Positions 1 through 9,548 of a DNA stretch of 64,000 bases are shown here, one piece after another; the first letter of the stretch is position 1; each line of letters opens with the position of its first letter. The stretch is from Echinicola arenosa. GTDB lineage: Bacteria; Bacteroidota; Bacteroidia; Cytophagales; Cyclobacteriaceae. Made by a program: the position numbers and the translations under genes. The DNA lies in assembly GCF_014841125.1 (NCBI RefSeq), contig NZ_JACYTQ010000003.1, forward strand, positions 434,001 to 498,000, given 5' to 3'. The notes under the pieces were generated by a model. It made no database searches and was not told the DNA's origin. It saw only the letters and a list, made by a program, of their open reading frames with translations.

Positions 1-2
1 AG

Positions 3-386
3 TTTTATCAACAATATGACGAGAACTTTTATAAAGGCCAATTAAATGAAGATTTGACAAAATTCTTGTCTCCGTGGGCATTTGATAATACACAAGACAT
101 CACTTTTGGGACAGAACTCCATAATAGCATCTTAATTGATTATGTAGAAAAGCTATACTATGTGGACTATTTGGAAGAGCTAGAATTGGCCAAGCTTCCT
201 AATGAGATAGAAATTCCCGAAGACCCAACTTCCATCTCTTACTTGAACCAATTGGACTTTGGTCCTATCCTAAAGCCTGAAAGTCCCAAACATATTCTGG
301 TCTCGGCCAAAAAACATTCCATTTTCACCAATATCAAAAACTGCTCAGAAACCAGTATTGAAGAATCAGAAACATGTCAGTACTAA
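3..386 (+). CDS. eCIS baseplate J-like protein, C-terminal fragment
   Basis: The reading frame is open from the first bases of the window, so this is the 3' end of a longer gene whose start lies upstream. The visible ~127 residues resemble the tail of gp47/baseplate-J proteins of contractile injection systems (a conserved SPWAFD segment, then a charged strand-rich end). By order in the operon it would be the Afp11-type wedge component that joins the baseplate around the spike. The stop overlaps the next start by 13 nt, which implies translational coupling. The assignment rests on position and a short sequence, so the family is probable but not certain. Confidence 0.6.
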   Translation, partial: FYQQYDENFYKGQLNEDLTKFLSPWAFDNTQDITFGTELHNSILIDYVEKLYYVDYLEELELAKLPNEIEIPEDPTSISYLNQLDFGPILKPESPKHILVSAKKHSIFTNIKNCSETSIEESETCQY

Positions 387-3073
387 AAGAACATATCAGC
401 ATTCCCAAAAAGGTCTCTTCTAAAGACGACTTGGACTTTCATTATCTTAGGGAGTTGGGAATAGCCTATATCGAGCAACTTGGAGGTCAATTATGGACGG
501 ATTATAATTCCCATGATCCAGGCATCACCATACTCGAAATGCTTTCCTATGCCATTACTGATTTAGGGATGAGGCTAGACTTACCCATTACGGATATCTT
601 GGCATCCAATGATCCTTCGAAAGATATCAACAGTCAATTTTTCAAGGCATCTGAAGTACTGCCCACCAGCCCCATTACCGAAATTGATTACAGGAAACTC
701 TTTATTGATATTAAAGGTGTAAAAAACTGTTGGTTGGCCAAGCATGAAAAAACGGTATATGCCAACTGTAAGGACGCAAAGCTTTCTTATGATCCAAACG
801 CCTTCAACACGATTCCTCAAGGTCAGAAAAAGTCTTTTGAGCTCAATGGACTGTATGATTTATATGTGGACTATGAAGATCTGGAACCTGAAGAAATCGA
901 GGAAATTGAAGGACAGATCAGAAGCAAGTACCATCAAAACAGGAATCTTTGTGAGGATTTGATCGACATTCACCCTGTGGATAAGTATCCCGTGAAGGTA
1001 TGTGCAGATATAGAAGTAGAAGCTGGTGCTGATGAAGAGATGGTTCATGCCTTAGTGCTCAACGCTTTGGACAAATATTTCTCTCCTTCCGTTAACTTTT
1101 ATTCAATCAAGCAAATGATGGACAAGGGCTATGGGAGTTTGGAGATTTTTGATGGTCCTACCTTAGAACACGGATTTATAGACAACAAGGAACTGTCCGA
1201 GGCGAATCTAAGGAGTGAAATTAGGCTTTCTGATATTATGCAGTTGATAATGGATGTGCCTGGAGTAAAGCTGATCAAGGAAATCACAATGGGCAACTGT
1301 GGAGAAGTGGATGAAGGTAATGAGTGGGTGATGTGTCTAAAACCCTTCGAGAAGCCATTGCTTTGTAGTAAAAGTGTCTTCAATTACAAAAAGGGTCTTC
1401 TTCCCTTGAGTATCAACAAAGCTCAAGTAAGCAAATACCTAGAAGAACTTGAAGCCCAGGAAGAAGCTTCCATCATAGCGGCCAGTCAAGACAAGGATAT
1501 AGAAATCCCAAAAGGTACTTACCTAAAGACAGACTACTATACCACCATCCAAAATGACTTTCCCCAAACTTATGGCATCGGTAAATATGGCCTGCCAGAC
1601 AGGGCAACTGTAGCCAGAAAATCACAAGCAAAACAACTGAAAGCGTACCTTTTGTTTTTTGACCAAATACTGGGAAGTTATTTCAAACACTTGGGACAGG
1701 TGAGCCAATTGCTTTCCGTCAACAGAAACCTCACCAAGACATTTTTTGCCCAAGCCATCGATGATATCAAAGACCTTGATGAGATTGTGAATAATTATCC
1801 CATGAATGATGATGAATTATTGACCAATGAGCTTTTTGAGGAATTGGACAATAATTTTCAACGGAGGAATGAAATTTTAGACCACCTTTTGTCAAGATTT
1901 GCGGAAAGGTTTTCAGAATATACTTTCATCATGAAATTGCTGTATGGCACCGCTACAGATGAAATGGTACTCAGAAGCAAGGAGGATTTTTTAAAAGAAT
2001 ATAAAGTAGTCAGTACCAATAGAGGCAAGGCTTTCAACCTCCATCCAGAAAACCCCGATGAGCTTTGGGATACCTCCAATGTCTCAGGTTTCCAAAAAAG
2101 AGTGGCAAGACTACTTGGTGTCAAAAATTACAATAGAAGGCATTTATCGAGGTCCTTTGTGGATTTGTACAGCTTGACCAATAGTCAAGGAAATAAAGTT
2201 TATAGATGGCGTATCAGGAATGCCGACAATACCATTGTATTATCGGGTACAGAGGAATATTATGATACTTATTTGGCCAATAGGGAAATGTACTTTGCGA
2301 TCCTTCAGGTCATACAAACCAGCCCTTATAAAATTGAAGCTGCCTTTCAGGAAAATATTACTGTGCCCTTGGTTGTGGATAATATTCAGGTTCACCAGTC
2401 CAACTCAGGCAAATACAGTTATGATATCATCAATCCCGCTATAGGTGATAAAAATCACCCTGACTGGATTGTGGCCAAACGCTATAGTTACTATGGTTCT
2501 CAGGAAACCGTGAAAAACTCCATTTTGGACCTTATCACCTTCTTGAAGGAAGTATTTACTGAGGAAGGGATGTTCCTGGTTGAGCATATCCTATTGAGAC
2601 CGGACATCAAGGACAATAATGCGGCAGAAAACACCTTTCTGCCTATCTGCGATGAAGGCTGCACAGATTGTGAACCTTTGGATCCTTATTCTTACAGGGT
2701 CAGTATAGTGCTGCCAGGATATACCATGCGTTTTTCCAATACAGATTTCAGAAACTATATGGAAAAGGTCATCAAAGAAGAATTGCCTGCCCATGTGCTT
2801 GCCAAGATTTGCTGGGTTGGCTACAGGGAAGGAGAGGTAGATGATCCGGCCGACAATGAGCTCTTACAGTTTGAAGATGCCTATAAGGATTATCTAGAAG
2901 CCAAAACTTCATTAGATCAGGAACAGCCCGAACCGGAGCTGATAAAACTCATAGAAGCCTTGATGGGATTGAACAATGTCTATCCAGTAGGTAGGTTGTT
3001 TGATTGTGAAGACGAAAATGAGGAGTTGGGAGGAAAAGTCATTCTTGGCAAAACGAATTTAGGATCACTATAA
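374..3073 (+). CDS. eCIS baseplate wedge protein (baseplate J-like, Afp11/12 type)
   Basis: This 899-aa protein carries near its N terminus (residues 41-56) the signature WTDYNSHDPGITILEM, which is typical of baseplate-J/gp47-like wedge proteins of contractile tails. It has no signal peptide or membrane segment, as expected for a particle assembled in the cytoplasm. The C-terminal third has a short cysteine cluster (ICDEGCTDCEP, about residues 755-765) that could bind metal. It overlaps the preceding baseplate gene by 13 nt and is 12 nt from the next gene. Known family role: wedges that hold the spike and trigger sheath contraction. Whether it is Afp11- or Afp12-equivalent cannot be decided from sequence alone. 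Confidence 0.75.
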   Translation: MSVLKEHISIPKKVSSKDDLDFHYLRELGIAYIEQLGGQLWTDYNSHDPGITILEMLSYAITDLGMRLDLPITDILASNDPSKDINSQFFKASEVLPTSPITEIDYRKLFIDIKGVKNCWLAKHEKTVYANCKDAKLSYDPNAFNTIPQGQKKSFELNGLYDLYVDYEDLEPEEIEEIEGQIRSKYHQNRNLCEDLIDIHPVDKYPVKVCADIEVEAGADEEMVHALVLNALDKYFSPSVNFYSIKQMMDKGYGSLEIFDGPTLEHGFIDNKELSEANLRSEIRLSDIMQLIMDVPGVKLIKEITMGNCGEVDEGNEWVMCLKPFEKPLLCSKSVFNYKKGLLPLSINKAQVSKYLEELEAQEEASIIAASQDKDIEIPKGTYLKTDYYTTIQNDFPQTYGIGKYGLPDRATVARKSQAKQLKAYLLFFDQILGSYFKHLGQVSQLLSVNRNLTKTFFAQAIDDIKDLDEIVNNYPMNDDELLTNELFEELDNNFQRRNEILDHLLSRFAERFSEYTFIMKLLYGTATDEMVLRSKEDFLKEYKVVSTNRGKAFNLHPENPDELWDTSNVSGFQKRVARLLGVKNYNRRHLSRSFVDLYSLTNSQGNKVYRWRIRNADNTIVLSGTEEYYDTYLANREMYFAILQVIQTSPYKIEAAFQENITVPLVVDNIQVHQSNSGKYSYDIINPAIGDKNHPDWIVAKRYSYYGSQETVKNSILDLITFLKEVFTEEGMFLVEHILLRPDIKDNNAAENTFLPICDEGCTDCEPLDPYSYRVSIVLPGYTMRFSNTDFRNYMEKVIKEELPAHVLAKICWVGYREGEVDDPADNELLQFEDAYKDYLEAKTSLDQEQPEPELIKLIEALMGLNNVYPVGRLFDCEDENEELGGKVILGKTNLGSL

Positions 3074-3085
3074 AATAATATTACC

Positions 3086-6000
3086 ATGTCAATCAATCTT
3101 CAAAACATCACAACCAAGTACCGAAGGTTTACCAAGAACCAGGTGCTTACTGCTGGACATCTCAATGAGATGGTAAACTTTTTTGACGACCAGGATCGTT
3201 TGACAAGGATTTGCCTCAGTGGAGTAGGAATAGTATGTGGATTTAAGGTAACCTATGATCCTATTGGAGGAATCCTGGAGATTAGCCAAGGAGCCGGAGT
3301 CACCACAGATGGAGATCTTTTTCAGTTGTATGGTATTGATCTGGAGACAGGAGAAAAAACAATAGCCATTGAAAGCAAACTATATGGCCACTATAAAGTC
3401 CATGATAATGAAAAGGCCAACTATAAGCCATACTTCTATGATGGTGACACCCAATTGGACATATATGAATTGCTCACTGAAGAGCAGCAGGCTGTAGAAA
3501 ATGATGACAATTTTGGGTTATCCACACTGGAAGCCAATGAAGGAATCAGCATGGATGATGCAGTTATTTTACTCTATTTGGAATGTTACGAAAAGGAAAA
3601 AGATTTGTGCGTGAGTTTGTCATGTGATAACCAAGGTTTGGAAATTATAGGTAACTATAAAGTACTCTTAGTCAGTAAAGCAGTGGCCGCGCAAATCAAC
3701 AGTCATGATACCATTATCAGTAAGGCCAATTACTCCCATCTTTATCATCAAATGGAGGATGTATTTGCGAATAGGGTGGTATTGTCCACCGAAAACTTCA
3801 GCAATTACGATGAATTAAAGAAAAGCTTTACCAATGGAACGTTGAGAAATGATGTGGTAAACCAGCTACAACAAGGTTTTGGAACTTTGTTGACTGTATT
3901 GAACATGCCCCTTTTGCTAAATGCCTTTGAAGATTACCTCACTACCATTTTTGATTACACTGAGAGCAATACCCCTCCAGATTTCCAATACCGCTACGAC
4001 TTGCTCAAAGATGTAATAGATACTTATAATGAAATAAAAGACATTCTCTTCAACATGGATAGTGGTGATTGTTGTCCGGACATCAAGGCATTTCCGAAAC
4101 ATTTGATGTTAGGTGAAATATTTAAAGAAGATGTTTGCTATGAATATCGACATGGTTTTTACAAATCCCCCATCCTAAAAAGCCAAAACCTCAGCACTTG
4201 CACGGATTGCCTGACCAGCATGCCCATCATCGATATTGGTCCCGAAAACACCCTGGAAGAAGAGGTGATAGATTTGGGAGAGGAAGAAATGGACATCTGC
4301 TATGGCAAAGGCACTGATGAATCCAGGCTTTTTAGCTTAATTAAAAGAGCAGTACAGCTGCTTGCCAATTACAATGCCAATTATAATTTCATCAAAATCA
4401 CGCCTTCTTTTCATTTGGGGCTTCTTAGTAAAAAGGCCATTCCGTTTTACAATAATGTCGGAAACCATTTGATCCAGCTGTGGGACTTTAACAAAACTTT
4501 AAGGGCCAAGCATCGAAACAATGTCAGCTACCATAATGCCTTTTTAAACATCAAAGAACCTCTGGAAATCACCTTAGACCATGATTTTTATAGAATTGAA
4601 GGGCATCAAGGAAGAAATTATAAGGACGCATTGTCGATTATTGAAGGTATCAGAAAAGAATACGGATTAGGCTTCAATGTCATTGCCTTAGGTATCAATG
4701 CCAATGAGGACATGGAATTTGTAGAGGACTTTACCACCTATTACTTGAACAAAAACCATGGGTACGAGCACAAAGCAGGTGTACAGCCAGGCGGGACCTT
4801 TATCATGATATATGTTAGAGGACTGTACAGTGCCTATCCCTATCCATATGGTTATGGATATCCTTATGAATACCCTGGAGACGGTTCTTTAGCAGGTGAT
4901 TTTGAAGGTGAAGCTGACGAAGATGAAATTGTAGTACTCAACCCGATTGTAGCTGATTTTACCTTGCCTTATTTATGCTGCGGGGAAAACTTAGTAGCCT
5001 TAAGCCTGCCTTTAGAAGAACTCTGTTTCAATGAGGAAACAGAACCTATCCCATTCCATGTGATGCCAACCGGTGGCTATGTAGAAGCTGAAGTAGAGGA
5101 AGGTCTGTTCGGAGGAGTTACCCAAGATGATTTCGGCGCATTTGTATTTGATCCATTCTTGGTCAGTGAGGAGCTTTATGGTGTCCCTATCACGTTTACA
5201 GTCAATAATTTCGAAACGGACTGCCAAATTACTGTTTACAGGCAGCCAGTGTTTGATTTTGAAGTGGACAATATGGATCCGGGACAAACCCAAGTTTATG
5301 TTCAATTTAATATTATAGGTGATGACCTTATTGAAGGACAAGAATATCAATGGGACTTTGGAGATGGAACGGCTTTGGTTAATTCTACAGACCTATCTAT
5401 TCAGCATATTTACCTATTAGATAATATTGATGGTAATGCAGTAACTGTGACAGTTAATGCCGGTGAAGGAAATTGTGCACTTGGAGTGGAACATACCATT
5501 GTTTTGGATGTACCAGTTGATATTACCTTAAGCATGGACCAAACTGAATTCTGCCGAAATGATGAAAGTAGCCACAATATCTTTATCACTCCTGATGATG
5601 GAAATGTTCAATTGGGAGGGCCAGGGGTTTCGCCAACAAGAAATGATGGAGGCAATTACTTCTTTGTTCCAGCCAATGTTCCAACAACGGCAGGAAATCA
5701 AATAACGATTTTGCTGAATGGTACAGCATCAAACCTCAACATCAATTTGCTAGCACCACCTGTTGCCTCATTTGTTACTAATATCCAGAACGGAAACTTG
5801 GTTATAAGCAACAACTCCCAAAATGCAACAGATTTCAGATGGTTAGTCGATGGAGAAGAAATACTTAGAGATGATACCAGCGAAATTGTTCGCAGTGTTT
5901 CAAGTTTTAACAGCAGGACGATTACTGTTTCTCTCACAGCTACCAATAGATTATGCGGTGCATCAGTGGATGGGCCAAGACCGGTAATCATATCGGACGG

Positions 6001-6556
6001 TCCGGAAGTCCGTACGTGTCTGCAAGTGGCCAGTAACTTCATAGAAAATGGCTCGGGAATTATCAATCAAATATTGGAAGTCAATGACAACATCTCCGGA
6101 GAAACCACTGAACTGGCTTCATTTATTGGTAGTCTTTTGGAAACTGTCCAGAATGAACTGGGAGAATATATAAATGGAAGTCATAATGGTAGGTTGGGAA
6201 ATGATGATCATTTTAGCCAACAAATATACAATAGGTTGTTAGCTGCTGCCAGGGCATCACAGAGTAGGGAAGATCAGGCCGCTATCCGCAATTTGATAGA
6301 AATCTACATTGGGCTTTTCTACACCATTTTACGCTGTCAGGAAGCAGGTATAATTACAGAATTCCGAGAAATCATCTTAAGTATCACCACAATGATCAAC
6401 GGTTTCTTGCAAGGTTTGCTAAGATTGGAATTCAATCCTGACCCCGATGGAACCTTGAAAGAGTTGATGAATATCATCCAAGCTGACTTTGAAGATTCTC
6501 CTTTCTTAATCGATGAGATCAATGCGCAATTAGAACTTTTAGCTCGAAATGCATAG
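3086..6556 (+). CDS. Large eCIS-operon protein with PKD-like domains, probable exterior or fibre component
   Basis: This 1156-aa protein is not recognised as a whole. Residues 1-550 are a mixed-fold region with a DUF-like N terminus. Around residues 580-600 there is a Tyr/Pro/Gly-rich linker (YSAYPYPYGYGYPYEYPG). Then follow beta-sandwich segments, including a PKD-like motif YQWDFGDGT near residue 755 and a second PKD-like repeat near 900-960, and a helical C terminus. The gene sits between the baseplate and tape-measure genes, the slot used by the tail-fibre gene in Afp/PVC clusters, and overlaps the tape-measure gene by 8 nt. PKD domains usually mediate binding to surfaces or polysaccharide. 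A receptor-binding or decoration role is an inference. Confidence 0.55.
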   Translation: MSINLQNITTKYRRFTKNQVLTAGHLNEMVNFFDDQDRLTRICLSGVGIVCGFKVTYDPIGGILEISQGAGVTTDGDLFQLYGIDLETGEKTIAIESKLYGHYKVHDNEKANYKPYFYDGDTQLDIYELLTEEQQAVENDDNFGLSTLEANEGISMDDAVILLYLECYEKEKDLCVSLSCDNQGLEIIGNYKVLLVSKAVAAQINSHDTIISKANYSHLYHQMEDVFANRVVLSTENFSNYDELKKSFTNGTLRNDVVNQLQQGFGTLLTVLNMPLLLNAFEDYLTTIFDYTESNTPPDFQYRYDLLKDVIDTYNEIKDILFNMDSGDCCPDIKAFPKHLMLGEIFKEDVCYEYRHGFYKSPILKSQNLSTCTDCLTSMPIIDIGPENTLEEEVIDLGEEEMDICYGKGTDESRLFSLIKRAVQLLANYNANYNFIKITPSFHLGLLSKKAIPFYNNVGNHLIQLWDFNKTLRAKHRNNVSYHNAFLNIKEPLEITLDHDFYRIEGHQGRNYKDALSIIEGIRKEYGLGFNVIALGINANEDMEFVEDFTTYYLNKNHGYEHKAGVQPGGTFIMIYVRGLYSAYPYPYGYGYPYEYPGDGSLAGDFEGEADEDEIVVLNPIVADFTLPYLCCGENLVALSLPLEELCFNEETEPIPFHVMPTGGYVEAEVEEGLFGGVTQDDFGAFVFDPFLVSEELYGVPITFTVNNFETDCQITVYRQPVFDFEVDNMDPGQTQVYVQFNIIGDDLIEGQEYQWDFGDGTALVNSTDLSIQHIYLLDNIDGNAVTVTVNAGEGNCALGVEHTIVLDVPVDITLSMDQTEFCRNDESSHNIFITPDDGNVQLGGPGVSPTRNDGGNYFFVPANVPTTAGNQITILLNGTASNLNINLLAPPVASFVTNIQNGNLVISNNSQNATDFRWLVDGEEILRDDTSEIVRSVSSFNSRTITVSLTATNRLCGASVDGPRPVIISDGPEVRTCLQVASNFIENGSGIINQILEVNDNISGETTELASFIGSLLETVQNELGEYINGSHNGRLGNDDHFSQQIYNRLLAAARASQSREDQAAIRNLIEIYIGLFYTILRCQEAGIITEFREIILSITTMINGFLQGLLRLEFNPDPDGTLKELMNIIQADFEDSPFLIDEINAQLELLARNA

Positions 6557-8060
6557 TAATCGACAACATATTATTCATAAAGTTTATCTGGAAATAGGTA
6601 CAGCGGATTTGGACTATGCCCACCACCTGAAAGATCATCTCAGCGACTTTTTACAGGAGGTTCTCTTTCCAAAGTTGGAAAGTTACTTTGATCAGCTAGC
6701 CTCTCAGTTCTCAGGAAACACTTTACAGCTGGACCAGGTGAAAGTCGAAATTATGGATAGTGACCAACTTGACTTGGTGGATATAAGTATTTCGGTTAAT
6801 GATAAAGTACAACAGGCTATTGAAACAAAGCTGAACAAAACCATTTCGTCCGAAAAAAGAAATGAAATAATTATCAGTGAAGCGTTACAATGGAGCAAAG
6901 CTTTCTTTCACTTTTTTGACGAGGGCACGCAAGCATGGTGGGATCTTGAAAAAGAAACCTTTATTCCTCTACACGAGTACCACAATGGCCAAGAATATTT
7001 TACTCCGGCATTTAAGAGCGAATTGAGGCTTAGACTATTGGTTCATTCATTTAGAGAACGACTGATCAAACAGTTGGATGATGAGCAATTAGAATTCCTT
7101 TTATCTGAGACGGGTATTGTTGGGATAGAGAACATACTAGGGAACAAAGATATTGAAGAATATTTAACCAAGTTAAACAAAAGTCAAAATGATGATATTA
7201 GACTAAATATCAGATTGTTCTTTTGGTACACCCTGATCAGTCAAGCTATCAATGAATCCAGTCAAACAACCAGAATCCTTCGAGAAAAACTTATCCATCT
7301 ACTCCTAAAAGGATCAGGAATAAGCTCAACAATTGCTGCAAGCCCTAAAGTCAAGAATTACATCTCAAGTGAAATAGATCAATATTCTACCGAACAATTG
7401 ATTTTGGAATTACCTCTATTGATGGAAAAAATACTGGAATATCTGAAAGTGGATCAAGCGCAAAGCGATAAAAAGTTAATTGATCAAAATATTGATAACC
7501 TAACTAAAGAACCTTTTATCAGCGATCCTAATGATGGGGTTTTACCCGATTCTGAGCAACAAAATGACATGGAATTAATTGTTCCCAATGCAGGACTGGT
7601 ATTAGTACATCCTTTCTTAAAACAGCTATTGATCAACTGTGATTTATTGGATGACCGCAAAAACCTAGTAGATCCTGAGGCCACAGCCCATTTACTGCAT
7701 TACATCGCCACCAAAGAGGAATATGCATATGAACACCAAATGGTATTTGAGAAATACCTTGTGGATATTACTTCTTCACGATCTATTCACCGATTGATTT
7801 CACTTTCTGATTATTGGAAAGAACAGGTTGAGGAGATGTTGGAAGCCGTACTGTCTCATTGGCCAGCTTTAAAAAATTCATCTGCCGATCTCTTAAGGAA
7901 TGAGTTTTTACAAAGATCTGGCAAGTTGATTTTGAAAGAAGGTGCCTCCAAACTTATTGTGGAGAGGAAAACCCATGATATACTGTTGGAAAAAATAACA
8001 TGGAACATTTCCTTGGTAAAACTCCCTTGGAAGGAACAATTATTATTTGTGGAATGGTAA
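6549..8060 (+). CDS. Contractile injection system tape measure protein
   Basis: The 503-aa protein has the N-terminal signature of the CIS tape-measure family (IIHKVYLEIGTADLDYAHHL, residues 8-27), followed by long helical segments. Tape-measure proteins thread through the inner tube and set particle length. This would be the Afp14 counterpart. Its length predicts a relatively short particle if the usual length rule holds. The start ATG lies inside the end of the upstream gene (8-nt overlap). It has no signal peptide. The operon position directly after the presumed exterior protein agrees with other eCIS clusters. Confidence 0.85.
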   Translation: MHSNRQHIIHKVYLEIGTADLDYAHHLKDHLSDFLQEVLFPKLESYFDQLASQFSGNTLQLDQVKVEIMDSDQLDLVDISISVNDKVQQAIETKLNKTISSEKRNEIIISEALQWSKAFFHFFDEGTQAWWDLEKETFIPLHEYHNGQEYFTPAFKSELRLRLLVHSFRERLIKQLDDEQLEFLLSETGIVGIENILGNKDIEEYLTKLNKSQNDDIRLNIRLFFWYTLISQAINESSQTTRILREKLIHLLLKGSGISSTIAASPKVKNYISSEIDQYSTEQLILELPLLMEKILEYLKVDQAQSDKKLIDQNIDNLTKEPFISDPNDGVLPDSEQQNDMELIVPNAGLVLVHPFLKQLLINCDLLDDRKNLVDPEATAHLLHYIATKEEYAYEHQMVFEKYLVDITSSRSIHRLISLSDYWKEQVEEMLEAVLSHWPALKNSSADLLRNEFLQRSGKLILKEGASKLIVERKTHDILLEKITWNISLVKLPWKEQLLFVEW

Positions 8061-8075
8061 GAAAATAAATTGGTA

Positions 8076-8645
8076 ATGAAACAATTAAGCCACATCAACT
8101 ATGACGAATCCCATATTTACGAAGAGCAAAAGGCTGCTTTCCGTCATGTGTTTGATTTGCTCGATTTGGACAAGATTGCATTTGTAGGTGGGGTAGCTGA
8201 CTATCTGAACCTTAGGGATTATTATGAAATGCCAGTCCACGACTTGGATATTATTTATGAAGAAGAAAGTGACATTGCCCCAATTATAGACACAGATGGT
8301 GTAAAAAGGCATAAAAGTAGATTTTATAAATTCAATTCTGATGAGGTCATAGTTTCAGAATTCTTTATCAATGGAAAGCGGGTCCATATGGATTATTTCA
8401 GAAGGATATTTTACAAAATGCATTTGACCCAATCGACCTTGTTGGGCAAAACGGTATGGCATGCTTCCTTCTTAGAGATGAAAGGCTTCCACAATAATCA
8501 AATAGAATTTCTCACTTCTGAACATATGAAAGAACTGTATGATTGGAAACGACTATATAAGCACAGTAAAAAAGCTGCCTTGTATAACAATGTCTCCTTT
8601 TTGGAAGAAAAGAACATGATTCATACCCTAAACGCACACCAATGA
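8076..8645 (+). CDS. Nucleotidyltransferase-fold protein in eCIS operon
   Basis: This is a 189-aa protein from the ATG; a TTG six bases upstream is also possible. Residues 38-39 (GG) and 55-58 (HDLD) match the GG...DxD pattern of the polymerase-beta-like nucleotidyltransferase superfamily, which transfers a nucleotide to protein, RNA or small molecules. The next gene, a glycosyltransferase-like protein, overlaps by 4 nt (ATGA), so the two are probably made together. Neither belongs to the standard eCIS structural set. Possible roles are modification of cargo, of the particle, or of a small molecule. The target cannot be read from sequence. Confidence 0.55.
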   Translation: MKQLSHINYDESHIYEEQKAAFRHVFDLLDLDKIAFVGGVADYLNLRDYYEMPVHDLDIIYEEESDIAPIIDTDGVKRHKSRFYKFNSDEVIVSEFFINGKRVHMDYFRRIFYKMHLTQSTLLGKTVWHASFLEMKGFHNNQIEFLTSEHMKELYDWKRLYKHSKKAALYNNVSFLEEKNMIHTLNAHQ

Positions 8646-9517
8646 AATCAGCACCAAGAATCATATTCAGTTTGGATGTACATCCCCTGATCAACAATCG
8701 GTGGTACATGGGAAACCGTCTCAAAGAAACCATTTATATGACGGCTTTGAGTGTCCTATATGCACATATGTGGTACCGGGATATTGAGCTTTATGTAGAT
8801 GATCTGGCCTACCAATTTCTCTATATGCTTCCTTGCCGAGTGACGAGATTGGATGTAAAACCGGATAAAGACATCTGGATGAAATCCAAAATAGAATGCA
8901 TTGAACAACAAACCCAACCCTTTGTTCACTTGGATACTGATGTGTTTATCAAAAGAAAAATAGATTTTGATTTTGACAAAGTACTCTTGGAACGTCAGGA
9001 GGGAGGATATAGGATTCATTACAAAAGACAAGTTGATTTTTTCAATCATTACACCCAAGACATCAAACACTGGCACCCGGACTTAGGACATACTTTTAGT
9101 TGTGGAGTACTTGGTTTCAATGACCTGCACTTAAGGAACAAATTCATTGAGGCTTTTTATCAGTTGGAAAGGATATACAATTTACAGAAAGAAGACTTTG
9201 CGAAGCTCAAGAAGACAGGACAGGAACCCTGCATTCTGATTGAGCAATACAATCTTGCGTGCCTACTCCATCATTATGGCATCAAGCCGGAGATTTTGCT
9301 AAAAGGCAGAAATATCAAAGAACATGGAAAATACGCCGAACAAATGGGGTATAGCCACCTTTTCGGTATCAAAAAATACAGAGAGAATATCGTCAAAGAA
9401 ATTGAATATAGGCTATTCAAGATCTTTCCCTACTGGTACGCCCAGGTAAAATTAGCACTTGAAAATGCGGGAGTCATGGCACAACATAACCCTTTGAGCA
9501 AAAATCAAGTAGCTTAA
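8642..9517 (+). CDS. Glycosyltransferase-like (GT-A fold, DxD) protein
   Basis: This 291-aa protein has features of a GT-A-like fold. It begins with a strand rich in hydrophobic residues (IIFSLDVHPL) and has a DTD motif at residues 98-100 preceded by FVHL, the usual metal and sugar-nucleotide site. No membrane segment or signal peptide is visible. The start overlaps the nucleotidyltransferase-like gene by 4 nt, and the next gene, a DUF4157 cargo protein, starts 31 nt downstream. I infer that the pair makes or attaches a sugar in this operon, possibly on cargo or tube. A catalytically inactive relative is also possible. Confidence 0.55.
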   Translation: MKSAPRIIFSLDVHPLINNRWYMGNRLKETIYMTALSVLYAHMWYRDIELYVDDLAYQFLYMLPCRVTRLDVKPDKDIWMKSKIECIEQQTQPFVHLDTDVFIKRKIDFDFDKVLLERQEGGYRIHYKRQVDFFNHYTQDIKHWHPDLGHTFSCGVLGFNDLHLRNKFIEAFYQLERIYNLQKEDFAKLKKTGQEPCILIEQYNLACLLHHYGIKPEILLKGRNIKEHGKYAEQMGYSHLFGIKKYRENIVKEIEYRLFKIFPYWYAQVKLALENAGVMAQHNPLSKNQVA

Positions 9518-9548
9518 GCACTCCATTCACCATTAAACAAGATAAATC

